The notes under the pieces were generated by a model, which saw only the letters and a program-made list of their open reading frames with translations, ran no database searches and was not told where the DNA came from. DNA of 64,000 nucleotides from Pseudo-nitzschia pungens (Eukaryota > Bacillariophyta > Bacillariophyceae > Bacillariales > Bacillariaceae): NCBI GenBank assembly GCA_037355855.1, contig CM074760.1:550501-614500 (forward strand). The letters are read 5' to 3'. Shown here one piece after another: positions 1 through 10,959 of the stretch. The position numbers were made by a program, and so were the translations under genes. How positions within the stretch are numbered: the first letter of the stretch is position 1; every line of letters begins with the position of its first letter.

Positions 1-1956
1 CCTGCTACCTGCTACCATACCCGGTGCATAAGATTACCGCGAGGAGAAGATCTCAAACCTTCAATGATTCAAAAACTTCAAATTTGCACAAACGAAATAC
101 AGTAAAGGTAGTTTTCCGTTTTTTATTGTTCTTCTGAGGACATTATTTCATTGGGCATCATTTGCAGGCATGCGTGATACGTAACGGCGTCACGTAGACG
201 CCGTTATGATTCCAAGATGTTGTGGGACAAAGTATGTTTTTGCGTTAGAAACAAAGTACCGTATGTTTCTGTTGCTTCCAAACATCATAAAATTCATCCT
301 ACCGCAACGCTACAAGTATGTATGTGACCGCTACGGGTTCCGTAGGAAGTTTGTTGCACAAGTAGTAAGTCTTACGTGCTTTGCACAAGAAGGTTTTCCT
401 GTGCAGGTACGTACGGTATTTCATATTTGTACTCGTATTTTCTCAATGCGATGGTGCTGCTACTGCTACTAGTGCTAAGATTTACTAGTACTACTACTAC
501 TACTACCGGTTTGAAAGGCAAGAACATAGTCATCAAAGGTGCAACAGTAAGGTTATCCGTCAGCCAGACATAATGAAAGTACGATAGTATTCATATTCCA
601 TCATGGTATGATTCATTCATGTCCTCCTTTCTTCACCTGGAGAAGAATTCTGCCTGAAATCGGTTCGTGAATTGCACAAGAAGAAGGAGTTCTTACTAGT
701 ATGAGAAGAAGAAGCAGCGACAGCACCACCAGCAGTACTAGTAGTACTACTAGGACTACTATTAGTAGTAGCTACTCTAGTAGTAGTAGTAGGAGGAGGA
801 GGAGGAGTACTCCTGTTCTCAATCCAACTGCTACACCAAGAAGTGTCGGTTGTTACCTTGTACCATCGCTTGTTGGTACCACGAAAGATGAGAATGAGTA
901 CACTGCAAGAAGTAATAATATGGGAAGCATGTAAAAAATGACGATGGCAGACATGTTGTTGCTACTACTACTACTAGTAGGATCATCTCATCAAAGAATT
1001 GCAACATTGCCACCAGTACGTAGTAGTAGACCAAGCTTAGCAGTCCAAAAGGATCATGTTGTTTCGTATGTCCAACACAATTCTCTTTTGTTGGATGATA
1101 CGCTGCTGCTGTGGTGGTTCTAGTAATGACTCTGGCGATGATCATTTGATGCAGCAGTGTTCTTCCTTGCTTTGTTGCTTTTGTTTCATCAATTAGATGC
1201 CTTTCTTCTTCTCGATGACGTCGCTGCAATACGAAGAAACAATGAAAATTGGATCCACTTTACGCCACCATAGTAATGATGAGGAAATGCATCATTGCTT
1301 CTTCTTCTTGCCGTTCTCTTTTGTCTGGTCGATGCTGGGGAGGTAGTAGCAAGGAAGAGTCCGAATTCGAGTTTGTTCAACAACAAAATCGGTGTGTTTT
1401 TCCTGTGCCCTGCGGTGCTATGTCAGAAAATGTTTTCATTGTGATTGGCGAAGACTCGACTGCATTGCCACAATCGCATGGTATTCGAATCATTGATGGA
1501 TGCCATCGAATTGTCAAGATATACTGTTTTGACTTCGACTTTGATTAAGAATTCTTCAATAGGAAGAAGTCGAGGACAATGCATTGTTTGTGCTTCTGAG
1601 TGAAAAGGATGCGACTGCGTGTACTCTCCTACAGCTGAAGTGCCAATGTAATGATCGTTGAAAAAACAACGCATGGACGCCAGAAGCAAAGCATAATTTA
1701 TTTTGAAATGAAATAAAGCTGTATGCTGTTCTAATAATAATAGAAATCGATCCAAATTCTTTCCTCAAACACATTCTATCGAAAACAAGATATCTACCTA
1801 TTAAGTGTTTTCCAAGAATGGTTGGTACCACATTGGATGGTGGTTCGGTGGGATAGTACACGTAGTGCGGGATAGTCGAGCGAACGAAGGTCGTCCATCC
1901 ACCAAACACACACACAAGATTCTGACTCGTTGCACTATCGTTCTATTTTTTTGGCA
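1..1956. other. Intergenic, with AGT/ACT trinucleotide clusters
   Basis: No credible gene is seen; the open frames here are short and low-complexity. Clusters of AGT/ACT (with CTA/TAG phases) lie near 455-510, 715-815 and 955-1030. A perfect 10-bp inverted repeat with a 5-nt loop lies at 182-206 (arm TAACGGCGTC). The left edge of the window may cut a neighbouring element. Confidence 0.6.
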
Positions 1957-2844
1957 TCACACGGAGAGGGCATCGCTGCTCTGTTTGCGGTGTTTCTTGG
2001 ACTTTTTGGACGACTTCTTGGCCGATTTCTCGGAGGATTTGCTGCCGCTGCCCTTTTCCTTCTTTATGCGCTTCGTTTTTGGTGTCACACTGCTGGTCGG
2101 CTGGGCGTCTCCACCGGGTTCCGCGCTCCGGTTTTTGTTGGACCCAACGCTCTTTCGTCGCGGCTTTTGGTTGTTGTCGTCGTCGGAACTCACGGGGGCA
2201 GAGACACCGGCGGAAGCAGCACGGTCGGGTTGGAGCGTGATGAGTTTCGATGGAATGTCCTTGGCCGATTGGGGAGCTCCCAGGGGCATCCAGCGGCGTT
2301 TCAATCCCTTGCGCTGGGGAATATGCGAGTAGGCGTGCCGCAACACGTCGTCGGTGGGTTCGGGTCCCTCCAGGGGAGCCAACTCGGCCTCGGATTTTCG
2401 CAGCAGCTCGGTGGTGTGGATGTTGAGGTGCCTGGAAAACGCCTTGGATGCGGGACGCAGCAGAAACTTGTTCGTCTCTTTGTTGCCGTTGCTTTCGTCC
2501 TCGCTATTGCTGCTGCTGCTATCGTCGTCGTCATCATCATCGTAGTTTCGGTGCGAGGGAACCAATACCCGAAAGTTTTTGTTTTCGACGCCGTCCCCCA
2601 GGCTCACGGCGTACTTCCCGTCGCTGACTTTCATTCCTCCGCTGTTTTTGTTCTTGCGGATCGCGTCCATGTCGATCTCCACACCATCTAGATCGGATAC
2701 GTTCATGGTTGACGGGACCCGAAAGGTCCACAGCTCGTAGCGATCGCTGTCGTCGCCCTCGTCGTCGTCGATGTGATCCATTCCTCCCGGAGGAGGAAGG
2801 TTGAGGCTCGGATCGATAAAGGAAGGAAATTGATTCGAAGACAT
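1957..2844 (-). CDS. RNA polymerase I subunit RPA34-like protein (PAF49/CD3EAP family)
   Basis: A single exon of 295 codons starting at an ATG. RPA34 pairs with RPA49 on RNA polymerase I in the nucleolus and helps rRNA gene transcription. What is seen: an N-terminal segment reading YELWTFRVPSTMNVSDLDG followed by a short beta-rich stretch (DGKYAVSLGDG), then an acidic run of D and S, then IPQRKGLKRRWMPLGA, and a C-terminal tail of about 60 residues rich in lysine and serine (KKSSKKSKKHRK), which looks like a nucleolar tail. The family shares the ELW(L/I)xRxP opening, the late GLKxRxxPxG motif and the lysine-rich tail; that pattern, not overall similarity, is the basis for the call. Length fits the fungal and animal proteins. 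An unrelated nuclear basic protein is the alternative. Confidence 0.5.
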   Translation of the reverse strand: MSSNQFPSFIDPSLNLPPPGGMDHIDDDEGDDSDRYELWTFRVPSTMNVSDLDGVEIDMDAIRKNKNSGGMKVSDGKYAVSLGDGVENKNFRVLVPSHRNYDDDDDDDSSSSNSEDESNGNKETNKFLLRPASKAFSRHLNIHTTELLRKSEAELAPLEGPEPTDDVLRHAYSHIPQRKGLKRRWMPLGAPQSAKDIPSKLITLQPDRAASAGVSAPVSSDDDNNQKPRRKSVGSNKNRSAEPGGDAQPTSSVTPKTKRIKKEKGSGSKSSEKSAKKSSKKSKKHRKQSSDALSV

Positions 2845-3579
2845 CGAGATACCTTGGACTTTGTGATGAGATGATGAGACCTACAGATTCTTCGGGATCA
2901 ACCAACTAAGTCTTGGTGATTGATTCGCTCTTCCCTGTTGGGATGGATGATTGAGCTGATGGGCCCGATGGATCGTTGAATGTCGAGCACCCTCCATCAC
3001 CGTTCTGTTTGTGCGATGGGGTGTTTTTGAGATACATTTCTCTCCCTCGTGTGCAATCGATCGAAGTGGATGGTTGTGAAGACTTCCTTTTCGAATGGGA
3101 CTGAGTTAGATTTTAGTGGAAGACTTGTTTTGAAGCACTATTTCTGTCTACGAATAAAGTTACTTACTTCTATTCGATGCCTCGTCTCCCCCTCTTCTTA
3201 GACTTGACACCTTTCTGACACTAATTAGACAATACTTCTGGCGTTACTCAGAATTGCCCCTTCGGATCATGCGTACGTTGAACAAACCGATACCGAAGGA
3301 AGAAATCCAATAATCCAATAACGTAACTTACTCGTCCCAGTTCGTACTCGTGCTCGTATTGAATATGGTACTCAGAATGGCGTTTTTCTCGAATGCATAA
3401 TGCATATTGAGTTCCATCATCGCTCGTGCTATAGTACTCCATAATATCTTTCGTGCCATCGCGCTTATCGTCTTTCGGTACCAGCACTGCATTTCCTCAC
3501 AGCACACACGAACGATCGATCGCAACAGAATCGTGACAGGCGACCGGAAGCGAAACAAACGAGAGCCAACAAAAAAAAC
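2845..3579. other. Divergent intergenic region
   Basis: It separates the RPA34-like gene and the MFS transporter, which diverge from it, so it should hold both promoters. No coding segment or clear promoter element is recognised. GTACTCGT-type short motifs occur near 3340-3356. Confidence 0.5.
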
Positions 3580-5552
3580 ATGATACTTCGACCAAGCCGC
3601 AGAAAAACCTTCGGCGCTAAAGCATCGGGACTTGGCCTCTGTCTGGTCCTCGGCGTTCTGTCTCTCCTGGCTCCTCTGGCATGCGCTCGCGCGTTGCCGT
3701 CGAATTCCCCGCTCGATGTTGTGACTAAGCGTACTTCACGCACCCCGGATCGCGAGAACAAAGTTCCGTATGATTCCACTCCGAGCGGTGCAAAATCGTC
3801 ATCCTTCACTGCGAATGCGAACCTCCGAAACCCAACGAGCATCGCTTCCTACGGGGACAAGCTTTCGTTTCTGGTTCGCAAAACAAGGGGAGGAGCGAGA
3901 GCGAGAGCCAAATCAACATCGAACGGGAAGGGGGACACGGAAAACAAAGCAGTGGCACCAACGCCACCCTCTTTTTATTGGGCCGTTCTGCACAACTGGT
4001 TGTATTTCGTTTCGCTGGGATTCAATGCGGTAAATGTTCAATATCTGATCCGCGAAGTGGTCGACGGTCGTCCCACCGCCGGGGCTGCCACCGCAAAGCG
4101 CCAGATGCCGAGCCCTAGATCCATTGCTCTCAGCGGCAACGTCGAGGCCGTCGACAAGATTCTCACCTTTGGGGGCATCGCCTTTTTGTCGGCTCTGTCC
4201 GACAAGTACGGGCGCAAGCCCCTCATCGTTTGGTCGTCCCTGGGATTTGCTCTGACCAACCTGTTGCAGGCCTTGGCGGGGGACATTGCGCGTTCTCCGA
4301 TGGCTCCTAGCTGGTCGTCGACGGCCCTGTTGTACCTGGCCGATTTCGTGGATGGCTGCTCCTCCTGCATGTCACCGGTCTGCCAGGCTTACGTTGCGGA
4401 TTGCAGTCCACCGTCGAGCCTGGCGTCCAACCTGGGAATCTTTCAGGGAATCAGCGTTGGTGGGGCTTTTATCCTGGCCTTTCCCATCGGTGGTCTCCTC
4501 GGGGCCAAATATGGACCGAAACCGGCCATCTTGATGGCCGCGGGATTCCAGCTCGCAAACTGCCTGATTGCCGCTTCTCTGACGCCCGAATCGATATCCG
4601 ACTCACTCCGACAAGAGATGCGGAGAAAGCGCATTCGGTTCTCGGAAGTCAATCCCATCACGGGTCTGCAAAAGTTGTTTGGGATCGGCGAGGGCGGTCG
4701 TCCCGGGGTGACCCTGCTGCGAACGGCATCCCTGGCGTATTTCTTCCTTTCCCTGGCCCGTGGTGCGCTCGACGCCCAGTTTGTGAATTACACAAACCTG
4801 CGGTTCGGTTGGACCCAGGCGCAGTCCGGTCCGGTGATGGTCATGGTGGGATTGATGCTGGCCATCGTGCCCCGAATCGTGGTCCCCCGTCTCGGCTTGC
4901 AGCGTTCCATCAATTTCGGGTTGGTGGTCTACGCGATCGGTCTGTCCAGTGCTGGATTGGTAGCGACGCCTGTCAACTTTGTCATTTCGATCGCGATCAT
5001 TGCATTTGGCTGCGGTAGGTCCAACTATCAGCGATGTGTCGAAAATAGGAATGGGACTCGGTGGTGTCGTGTTGAGGTCGGAACTTGCGTTTCGTTTCGT
5101 TCATTGTCATCGAGACTCACCCACGCATGATAATTCTCTTTCTCTCGTCACTTTTTGTCTTTTCCTCGACGGATTTCGTCGCAGTCGCGATTCCGGCACT
5201 GCAAGCACTGCTGGCCAATCTGGCTCGACCGGGTGAATCTGGCGCCCTTCTCGGTGCGGTCGGTTCGCTGACAGAGTTGACGGGTGCAATTGGTTCTTCA
5301 CTGTACGCTACAGTGTTGTCCACATTTGCATCTTCCTTGGCATCCTCTAAGGGAGGAGACGAAGCCGAAGCCCCATCATCATTCCTGTTGTCCATATTAC
5401 CAAACGTTCCCGGAATGCACTTTTTGGTAGGTGCAAGTTTCTGCGTGATCGGTTGGGCCATCTCTGCTCCTGGATTGAACAGTAACCGAGAGCATCCTGC
5501 TCTGCAAACAAAGGTCGATAAGGATCTTCTATCGGCCGCAGCGTCATCGTGA
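3580..5552 (+). CDS. MFS transporter, TetA/DHA1-like, two exons
   Basis: Exons are 3580-5014 and 5185-5552. The 170-bp intron has a GTAGGT donor and a CGTCGCAG acceptor; joining it keeps frame (phase 1) and gives about 600 residues. The N-terminus has a hydrophobic leader (LGLCLVLGVLSLLAPLACA) followed by a ~90-residue basic, serine-rich stretch, so the protein may be targeted to an organelle rather than to the plasma membrane. The MFS core follows: the loop 2-3 signature reads ALSDKYGRKPLIVWSSLGF, and the repeat half carries GGLLGAKYGPKPAILMAAG. The second exon supplies the last helices (LLGAVGSLTELTGAIGSS; MHFLVGASFCVIGWAISAP). This pattern is that of drug/H+ antiporters and related eukaryotic TetA-like carriers; the substrate cannot be told. 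Without splicing the first exon would run on to a stop at 5130 and lose the C-terminal helices. Confidence 0.85.
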
Positions 5553-5926
5553 TAACTGTTAGCGACAAAAATATATCGTAGCGGAGAAAAGCATAGCATT
5601 GAATATGAAATAGGTCTGCACAGAAACTCAATTTTTCTTAAATTGTTTTGAAAGAAGGACTGTATACCTCTTAGCTGCTGAATGTACAATTGGGTACAAT
5701 AGTCTCTACTATAATCAACACAAGTTCACAACACTCGATGGATTCAATCCAACGTCATTGTTTTCGCGTGAACGCTGCAAAACTTATCAACTGGTACTGT
5801 ATTCTACATACATCACATGAAACTCCTTACATTCCTGTCGTTCGAAAGTATACGTATGTACGGAGTGAGTCTTCACGAAATGCTTTCGGAAGAGTTTGGT
5901 TTCATTTCTTGCTGGTATTTTTCCGA
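5553..5926. other. Tail-to-tail intergenic spacer
   Basis: It lies between the convergent 3' ends of the MFS gene and the secreted K/S-rich gene. Nothing recognisable is seen beyond AT-rich likely 3' UTR sequence. Confidence 0.5.
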
Positions 5927-7140
5927 TTATCGGACCTCAACTTCGATCGATGCCAAGTCCTTCTTCCGCTGTCGTCGTGCTTCCCTCCGTTGCTTCCGTC
6001 TTCTCTTGCGTTCTTCCTTTCGTTGTGCCTTTGTCAATAGCGTGAATTTGGTAGGGGATTCGCTGGGGAAATCGCTGGGGGAGATGCTCGGAGAATCAGT
6101 TACAAATTTAGCAGCAGCAGCAGGCACCACGTCGGAAGAGCCCGATGCACTGGATACAGCACTGCTGGCACTCGAGGTAGCAGCGGAGGGAATTAATGAG
6201 GGCGAAGAGGTGACGCCGGTGGGCGACGCAGAATTAGTAGCCGTCGGAACAAATGAGGGAGTGCCTGTTGGGATTGCGCTCGGGCTCACGGTGGGCGTGC
6301 TTGCGACCGGAGACGACGACGGAGACGAAGCCAATGCGGGAGCTGATGTCTTCTTGGGGCCCTTTCCTGCCTTTCCTTTCTTTTCCGATTTTGAATCCTT
6401 TTTCCCGGACTTGTTTGACTTGCCGGATTTTGTTTGAACGGCAGCTGCAATGGGAGACAAGGTGGGAACTGCAATACCCGAGGGTGCTGCACTCACAGAT
6501 GGCGCTGCGGACAAAGTGGGTTGTTGACTGGGACCCTGGGATGGCCTCGCTGTAGGAGCCTTTGTTGATTTTGCAGACTTGGGAGCTTTCGCAGATTTCT
6601 CAGACTTGGGAGCCTTGGCCGATTTCCCCGACTTGGTATACACGGGAGCAGAAGTAGGTGGAGGAACCGGAGCAGCTGCGGTTGTAGCAACCGGAGCAGC
6701 TGTGGGCGCAGCAACCGGAACTGGAGTGACGGGCTCACGACCAGGAGTGGCGATGTACTTTGGAGTCTTGGCCGATTTGCCAGCTTTGTCAGATTTGGTT
6801 GCAGGCACGTAATCGGAAGCCGGAGCACCTTCATTCCAAAACTGGTAGAAGTAATGCAAACTGCCGTATTGGAGGTCTCTGTTTTCGAGACCGCGCAATT
6901 GCGCTCCGTCTTTTCGCTGCTCGAGCGTTGCACATCACAAAAAAAAGGAACAGAAGTAAATAAGAGGCGTTATTGTTGAACGCGCCAAAGCTGCTCCCTC
7001 AGAGCGACAAGAACAACGCGACAAAAATAGATGCAATCCTTTCGTACCTGCCCAAGAACCATTTGTGGATTCGATGCCGCCATCATTGCCACAGCAAGGA
7101 TCATTGCGAACCTAACGTTTGTTTTCTTTAATCCTCTCAT
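5927..7140 (-). CDS. Secreted lysine/serine/proline-rich protein, silaffin-like KxxK clusters, two exons
   Basis: Exon 1 is 7140-7048 and exon 2 is 6916-5927. The 131-bp intron has GTACGA and GAGCAG borders and is phase 0, giving about 360 residues. Exon 1 alone encodes a classic signal peptide: MRGLKKTNVRFA, then a hydrophobic AMILAVAMMAA, ending near VLGQ. The mature protein has a short ordered part (QYGSLHYFYQFWNEG) and is otherwise low-complexity. Three lysine clusters stand out: residues ~72-84 (lysine every third residue, five times), ~126-150 (lysine every third residue, nine times) and a third rich in SGK/SEK/GK. Between them are A/P/V/T runs and S/P/T repeats (PSISPSDFPSESP), and the C-terminus is very basic (RKEERKRRRKQRREARRQRKK). 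KxxK spacing with serines resembles diatom silaffins, which bind silica in the cell wall. No homology is claimed; composition and export are what is seen. Confidence 0.7.
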
Positions 7141-8127
7141 TGTATTTTTCTCTGCAAATTCTTCGACTGTAGTGACGATTGCTTTGGTGAACTTGTGACA
7201 AAATCGTTGTCTGCTTTATCTTATGAACCGATTGCAAAATGTTTTCAGGCCTGGAACCTTCTTGCTCTTGTTGCTCTATTTGTGGCGCCGAGTGAGTCTG
7301 TTTGGAAGGTTCGGGCCGTTTTCTCGAAATGTGGTCAATTTGGATGTTCGAAAATATGAGTTCCAACAATTTTGTGGAGTATCACTAACTGTAGAAGTTA
7401 TCATTCGTTTCAACCACTGAAAGGCAATAATCAAATTCAGCGAGTAGATCCCATTTGTGGCGAGAATGTCTGGAAATTGTTCGGTGGCCCTGTCCGTGCT
7501 TAAGAAAAAGGTATGTTTTGGAGGTGACCGCGACCAGAAAGGTCTAAATCTAACAGTGTTTATTATGCTTTACCTCATCAAAGAAAGTATCAACAGACAT
7601 CCAACTTGTGAGAACACTCCCGTGCAGGAGTTCTTCCAATCCCGCCAAAGGTTCTCTCTTTCATATTCCTACCGTACGAGTAACGTAAGGTTACCGTACT
7701 GTCCTCATCCATGTCATGTTGCGTCAGTTCCTATCGAATTCACAGTGACGGACAATTTTGCGACGACACTGATGCATCGTTTCTGTCTTTCCCTCCGTTT
7801 CTGTCTTTCCCTCCGTTGTATCGTTTTTAAGAATCTGAATCGTTGGACTATTGCATAATAGTTGTCACATTTCTTCCCAACATCTAAGGAACAATTATTG
7901 AGAGAACTTTGGGACACGACAAGACAAGAAAAGATAAGATACCAGTCGAACATATCCAAGTACACAAGGTCTCATACTGCAATCGGCTGGTCTCATTCTC
8001 TCGTACCGCAAACACGCGACACCGTATCCACCAATCGCAATCGACGCGGCCCACCAATACGACGGCCGGCAGCCGGTCCAAGAATTCGAAACGAAGCCAC
8101 CCAATAACAACGCCATCGATCACAAGC
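7141..8127. other. Intergenic, divergent
   Basis: No gene is recognised. A copy of the dispersed motif (GTAAGGTTACCGTAC) lies at 7685-7699, and a short duplication (TTTCTGTCTTTCCCTCCG, twice) lies near 7790-7816. Promoters of the flanking divergent genes are expected here. Confidence 0.5.
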
Positions 8128-8631
8128 ATGTCTCCACCGGCCACCGGGAACGATACGCACGATGAATTGAAGGCCTACCTGATCTCGACGAACCAGAAAC
8201 TCCTCGATGCGATTGTCGACGTCGATTACGAAACGTACGATTCGCTCTGTGCGGACGACATGTCGTGCATGGAGCCCGAATCGAACCAGAACGTGGTGAT
8301 CGGCAAGGACTTTCACAAGTACTACTTCGACGTCTTTGGCGGCAGCGGTGGTGACGAACAAAACGGCTCGACGACAACGACGGCGGCGACGAGTAGCAAG
8401 CGACCGCGCACGAACGTGACCATGGTGCGTCCGCACGTTCAGTTTCTGGGCCGGTGCAACGATAACGGAGTGCCGACCGCCGCCGTCCTTTCGTACGTGA
8501 AGCTCACGCAACAAACGAAACCGGGGACTGCTCCCGTGACGATTCAGCAGAGCGAAACGCGGGTTTGGGAACAACGAGAACGAGGGGGATGGGTGAACGT
8601 TCATTTTCACAAATCTCCGTACAAGATCTGA
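8128..8631 (+). CDS. CaMKII association-domain protein (SnoaL-like fold)
   Basis: 167 residues from the ATG at 8128; the same frame is open upstream to 7909 but lacks an ATG, and the domain begins only after MSPPATGNDTHDELKAYL. The whole protein is one domain of the NTF2-like superfamily that forms the hub of Ca2+/calmodulin-dependent kinase II. Seen: ELKAYLISTNQKLLDAIVD, LCADDMSCMEPESNQN, VIGKDFHKYYFD, then VRPHVQFLGRCNDNGVP, LSYVKLTQQ and the final ETRVWEQRERGGWVNVHFHKS. This order matches the family closely. A 30-residue G/S/T/N-rich insert sits between the two halves. No kinase domain is present, so it is a stand-alone hub-like protein, as in many protists and bacteria; the partner or ligand is unknown. 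Confidence 0.85.
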   Translation: MSPPATGNDTHDELKAYLISTNQKLLDAIVDVDYETYDSLCADDMSCMEPESNQNVVIGKDFHKYYFDVFGGSGGDEQNGSTTTTAATSSKRPRTNVTMVRPHVQFLGRCNDNGVPTAAVLSYVKLTQQTKPGTAPVTIQQSETRVWEQRERGGWVNVHFHKSPYKI

Positions 8632-9827
8632 TGCTGCGAATGCCCATGATGCCCGTCGTGCCGGCTCCGGAGGCGCATCGGACCCGCCATGGACAGTCGA
8701 GTGCGTAACCGAGGCTAAGCCAACCGTTCCGAACCCTAGTTTAGAGTATACTCTGATTTATCCGAACACGTACACTTCAGTGGAAAGTTTTGGAATGAAG
8801 ACGAGTCCTTTCGTAGTCCGTGAAAAAATGCTTTCGTTCTCGATGCGAAAGCTTCGTTGCCACATCCATAACGAATTAGTTTGAAACTGATGCTATAGTA
8901 CAGTACAGTGCAGTGAAGTTCAGTATGATGGAATATTGGTTTACGGTCGCGGTTCTTCCCACGAGTGGATCACACCGGGCCAGATCATGATCCGCTCCAT
9001 CGAATGTATCGAAGAAAGAAAACAGAAGAAAATAGAATCGAGGCACCGAATCCTTCGAGTCAGTCGGAATGGCAGAGGATGGATGGGTGTTCCAACAGTA
9101 GCATGCCCCACTGTTTCCGGCCGTTTCTTAGTTTTTGGTGCTCTTATCTGCTTGTGATTCTGTTGCTTGCAAATGGTTTGCATCCACACCGAACAACGCT
9201 ACCCAGAACACTCTTTGTGTTCCCCAATAGTCCGCCGGCACTCGCCGTTCTTCTTCGTGTCGCGCTAGAATGTCTCGTTTTGTCACCGGGCGCTTTTCTC
9301 GCCAGCGTCCGATGGATCCCAGACAAACGATGACAATGGACGATATCCAACAAACCTCCTTCATCTCTTTTTACGGTACTGTATTTGCTCGAACCAGCCA
9401 GCCAGCAAGTTTGAGGGGGACCATCTATTTCTTGCTCGAAAGGTTGCGCAAGCGTGTCCGATAAACGAATTCCGTGATGCGATGACCAGTTGCACCCTTG
9501 ATTATTGCGTCCAAAGTTGAATCTTCTCGATTGGATGCGTCACAAATCACCCGCTCTGCCACTTACTTCCACCGGCAGTTCCGAGATTCCGTGTACTACG
9601 TACCCGCCGTCTTTTCGTGAAAGCACGCTGTGTTTCGTCGCATCTCGTTCCGTGTGGCAGCCGTGCCATCAGACAGCACTCGACTCGATCGCAAGCGTCG
9701 AAGGGACACGCTCGCGAAAGGATCCAAAGGCGCGAAGCGTGACGCAAGGTGACGTGACGTACTCTCTCTCTCTTTCTCTCTCATTCTCCGTAAGTCTGCC
9801 GGCCTCGCCCTCTTGTTTCGCCATTCC
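8632..9827. other. Intergenic
   Basis: No gene is recognised; the open frames are short and without motifs. A (TC)n run lies near 9762-9784. Confidence 0.5.
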
Positions 9828-10959
9828 TCACGGCGGACCGACCAGGTCCACGAGATCGGTCGGGGACAGCGTCCGGGGCGGCAGCGTGGGCAACACCCGG
9901 GCATGGCGGTGGGAACGGGAACGGCCGTGGGCCACTGGACGGCGCCGAGCGACGGGACCCGGCTGACCGCCGGCGTTGCAACCGCGCTCGGCGTCGCGCT
10001 GGGAGAGTCGACGTCGATTTCCATGTTGGGGCTCGGCGCGTGCGAGGACTCGGCATCGGTCGGCCGCTGCGTTTCACTGGTGGGCGATTGTGTGGGCGAT
10101 GGGTTGGGGGATTGTGTGGGCGATTGTGTGGGCAATGGGGTGGGCGATGGGTTGGGCGATTGGGTTGGCGATGGGTTGGGCAATGGGTGGGCGATTGGGT
10201 GGGCGATTGGGTGGGCGATTGGGTGGGCAATGGAGTGGGCCGGGGTGTGGGCACCACATCGTCCATGCTCGTGGCGTATCCGATGCCCCGAAAATGGGCG
10301 TTGCTCTCCAGTGCCGCCGCGATCGGGTCGTCGAACATGGCCAGGAATGCGTCCTCGGGATACTCGTAGATCGGAAACCTTCCGGCCTTGGAAGACTTGG
10401 ATTGGGATCCCGAACTGGAGGACTTTGGCTTCCTCCCCCGCCCCTTGTCCAGCCCCGTTTGAAACGCAGGAAAGGATATCGAATGACTGTTGTCAGCGGT
10501 GTCGTTATCGTTATCGTTATCGTGGTTGATTTTCGGTGTCGGTTGTATGGGTTGCCGAGGCATTGATGATCATTCCGTGGTACTGCTGCGATTCATACGT
10601 CTGCGATTCATACTGTTGTTGTTGTTCTTCCTGCTTCGAAATCTCTGACCTCTCGTCCACGCCTTCCTGGGACGACACCGGCAAGGCCTCGGAACTCTCG
10701 ACAACGCCCTGCTGGGACGACACCGGCAGGGCCTTGCGCAATTCGAGCGTCGATTTCCTCCGGGTTCGCAGCGCGGTCTTGAACGCGGCCGCCACCGTGT
10801 CCTCCCCGACGGGAAGCGGCCGCAGCCGCAGCTTTTGCGCTCGCAATGGCGTCCGTGCCATCGCTGATCGCTCGCAGCAACAACAACAACGGGCCTTCCG
10901 TTCCCCGCCAAGAGGAAGGCCGCGATTGCCACGAGGAACACACTCTCGGTCTTCCCCAT
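9828..10959 (-). pseudogene. Secreted P/T/S-repeat protein gene with a broken frame
   Basis: The ATG at 10959 opens a signal peptide (MGKTESVFLVAIAAFLLAG, then VVVVAA). After that the sensible protein changes frame repeatedly. Segment 2 (to about 10560) reads LPVGEDTVAAAFKTALRTRR with a repeated ALPVSSQ-(Q/E)-GV motif. Segment 3 (from 10563) reads FPIYEYPEDAFLAMFDDPIAAALE, then a P-T-Q-S repeat. A 12-nt repeat spans about 10082-10235; the unit at 10181-10191 has only 11 nt (GGG where others have GGGG), and the frame shifts there. Segment 4 (SETQRPTDAESSHAPSPNMEIDVDSP) then runs to a CCCGGG near 9899, where one more lost C would restore RVLPTLPPRTLSPTDLVDLVG and a stop at 9828. No intron explains these shifts. 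It is either a decayed gene or an assembly with homopolymer losses. The protein type is typical of diatom wall or secreted proteins. Confidence 0.55.
10082..10235. repeat. 12-bp tandem repeat encoding P-T-Q-S / P-N-P-S
   Basis: Twelve or so units of the form CGAT(T/G)GGGTGGG (plus strand). All units seen are 12 nt except the one at 10181-10191, which is 11 nt. It lies inside the broken secreted-protein gene. Confidence 0.8.

Noticed and set aside
1805..2691. Plus-strand open frames opposite the RPA34-like gene
   Set aside because: They are shadows of the minus-strand gene; the leucine/valine runs mirror its D/S and K runs.
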